This document shows positions 43,065 through 43,593 of a DNA stretch of 43,593 nt, one piece after another. Origin of the DNA: Caryophanales bacterium UBA2253 (GTDB lineage: Bacteria; Bacillota_I; Bacilli_A; ML615J-28; CAG-698). Numbering within the stretch: position 1 is the stretch's first letter; every line of letters begins with the position of its first letter. Under the pieces are notes generated by a model that was not told where the DNA came from, made no database searches, and was given only the letters and a program-made list of their open reading frames with translations. The stretch covers positions 1 through 43,593 of the forward strand of contig DDXT01000012.1 in assembly GCA_002347755.1 (NCBI GenBank). Reading direction: 5' to 3'. Made by a program: the position numbers and the translations under genes.

Positions 43065-43593
43065 ATGAAAAAGTGGATAACATTAACATTGGTTTTTATT
43101 TTGGCTTTTGTTTTTGTTGGATGCAATAGGGACGAACCCCCGATTGACGACCCAAATAATGCCACCGCGGTCACGATCTCCGGCGCCAAAGCCGAAATCG
43201 AAATTGAGGAAGAAATGCAACTTACTGCGGCCGTAACCCCGACTACCGCTGCTCAAGCCGTCAATTGGTCAACTAGCGATGCCGCGATTGCGACGGTCGA
43301 TGCAACCGGAAAAGTAGTGGGCGTGGCCGCGGGAGTCGTTGAGATCAAAGCCGCTGCGGCTTCGAACAGCAAGATTTTCAAGAGCATTAACGTCACCGTT
43401 AATGCCCCGGTCGTGATAATTGACCCGACTTCGGTCGAACTGACCGGAACCAAGACGGAAGTTACCATGGGAAGTTATATCACCCTGGTGGCAACTGTCC
43501 TTCCGGAAGGCGCTTCGCAGGAAGTGACTTTCGCTTCGAGCGATGAAGCCATCGCCACCGTCAGCAGCATCGGCCGGGTAACCGGCGTGGCCA
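43065..43593 (+). CDS. Lipoprotein with BIG2 Ig-like repeats (partial, runs off the window)
   Basis: At least 176 residues are visible with no stop before the window end. The signal peptide MKKWITLTLVFILAFVFVGC has a lipobox FVGC (C20). It is followed by two bacterial Ig-like group 2 (BIG2) repeats: the first ends in the classic VNWSTSDAAIATVDATGKVVGVAAG pattern (about 66-90), and the second begins at about 125 and repeats VTFASSDEAIATVSSIGRVTGVA. GAGGAGG stands before the ATG and a good promoter lies upstream, so it is a separate unit from the nagZ operon. The C-terminal function is outside the window. Confidence 0.9.
   Translation, partial: MKKWITLTLVFILAFVFVGCNRDEPPIDDPNNATAVTISGAKAEIEIEEEMQLTAAVTPTTAAQAVNWSTSDAAIATVDATGKVVGVAAGVVEIKAAAASNSKIFKSINVTVNAPVVIIDPTSVELTGTKTEVTMGSYITLVATVLPEGASQEVTFASSDEAIATVSSIGRVTGVA

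Overview
The window looks like a chromosomal segment of a Gram-positive-type bacterium related to Bacillota or Mycoplasmatota, possibly near Acholeplasma or Izemoplasma. The evidence is AGGAGG-type ribosome binding sites, sigma-A-like promoters (TTGAAA-17-TATAAT seen twice), simple hairpin terminators, and surface proteins with a lipobox ending VGC. TGA is used as a stop (for example at the ends of dus and lysA) and Trp is TGG, so the standard bacterial code applies. The exact lineage cannot be fixed from this sequence.

Region 1 (1-4250) is visibly AT-richer than the rest and looks like a small defence or mobile island. It holds a TcmP-like methyltransferase-fold gene translationally coupled to a radical-SAM-like gene with an unusual CX3CX3C cluster motif. 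A spacer with a probable gene remnant follows. Next is a compact two-gene CBASS-type unit, a cGAS/DncV-like nucleotidyltransferase overlapping a two-helix SLATT membrane effector, closed by a strong terminator.

Region 2 (4334-16326, minus strand) holds two tandem paralogous giant lipoproteins of 1930 and 1957 residues. Each has a lipobox, an Ig-like domain, 'IQWxYVGD' repeats with collagen-like GTN tracts, a Listeria-Bacteroides repeat domain, a beta-rich segment and five helical repeats of about 280-287 residues. Each has its own promoter, and the two promoters share an upstream element at the same distance.

Region 3 (16403-24628, plus strand) is a tight operon: dus (tRNA dihydrouridine synthase), lysA (DAP decarboxylase), an M19 dipeptidase, a beta-lactamase-fold hydrolase, a tandem GNAT, a PIG-L deacetylase-like protein, an LD-carboxypeptidase, and a GHL10/DigH-like glycan hydrolase, ending in a terminator.

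Region 4 (24660-43013, plus strand) encodes a GH20 hexosaminidase, a large membrane-anchored solute-binding protein, two MalF/MalG-type permease pairs, three accessory envelope proteins (beta-propeller/TPR-like, Yip1-like, DUF5696-like), then GH3 NagZ, NagB and a second tandem GNAT. No ABC ATPase, MurQ, NagA, kinase or regulator is present in the window.

Regions 3 and 4 together read as a peptidoglycan-fragment (muropeptide and glycan strand) import and catabolism system. Oligosaccharide enters by ABC transport, glycan is cut by cytoplasmic GHL10, GH20 and GH3 enzymes, the stem peptide is trimmed by LD-carboxypeptidase and dipeptidase, DAP is converted to lysine by LysA, and GlcN-6-P goes to fructose-6-P by NagB. 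This joint role is inference; the individual family assignments are mostly firm. The window ends inside another lipoprotein gene with BIG2 Ig-like repeats.
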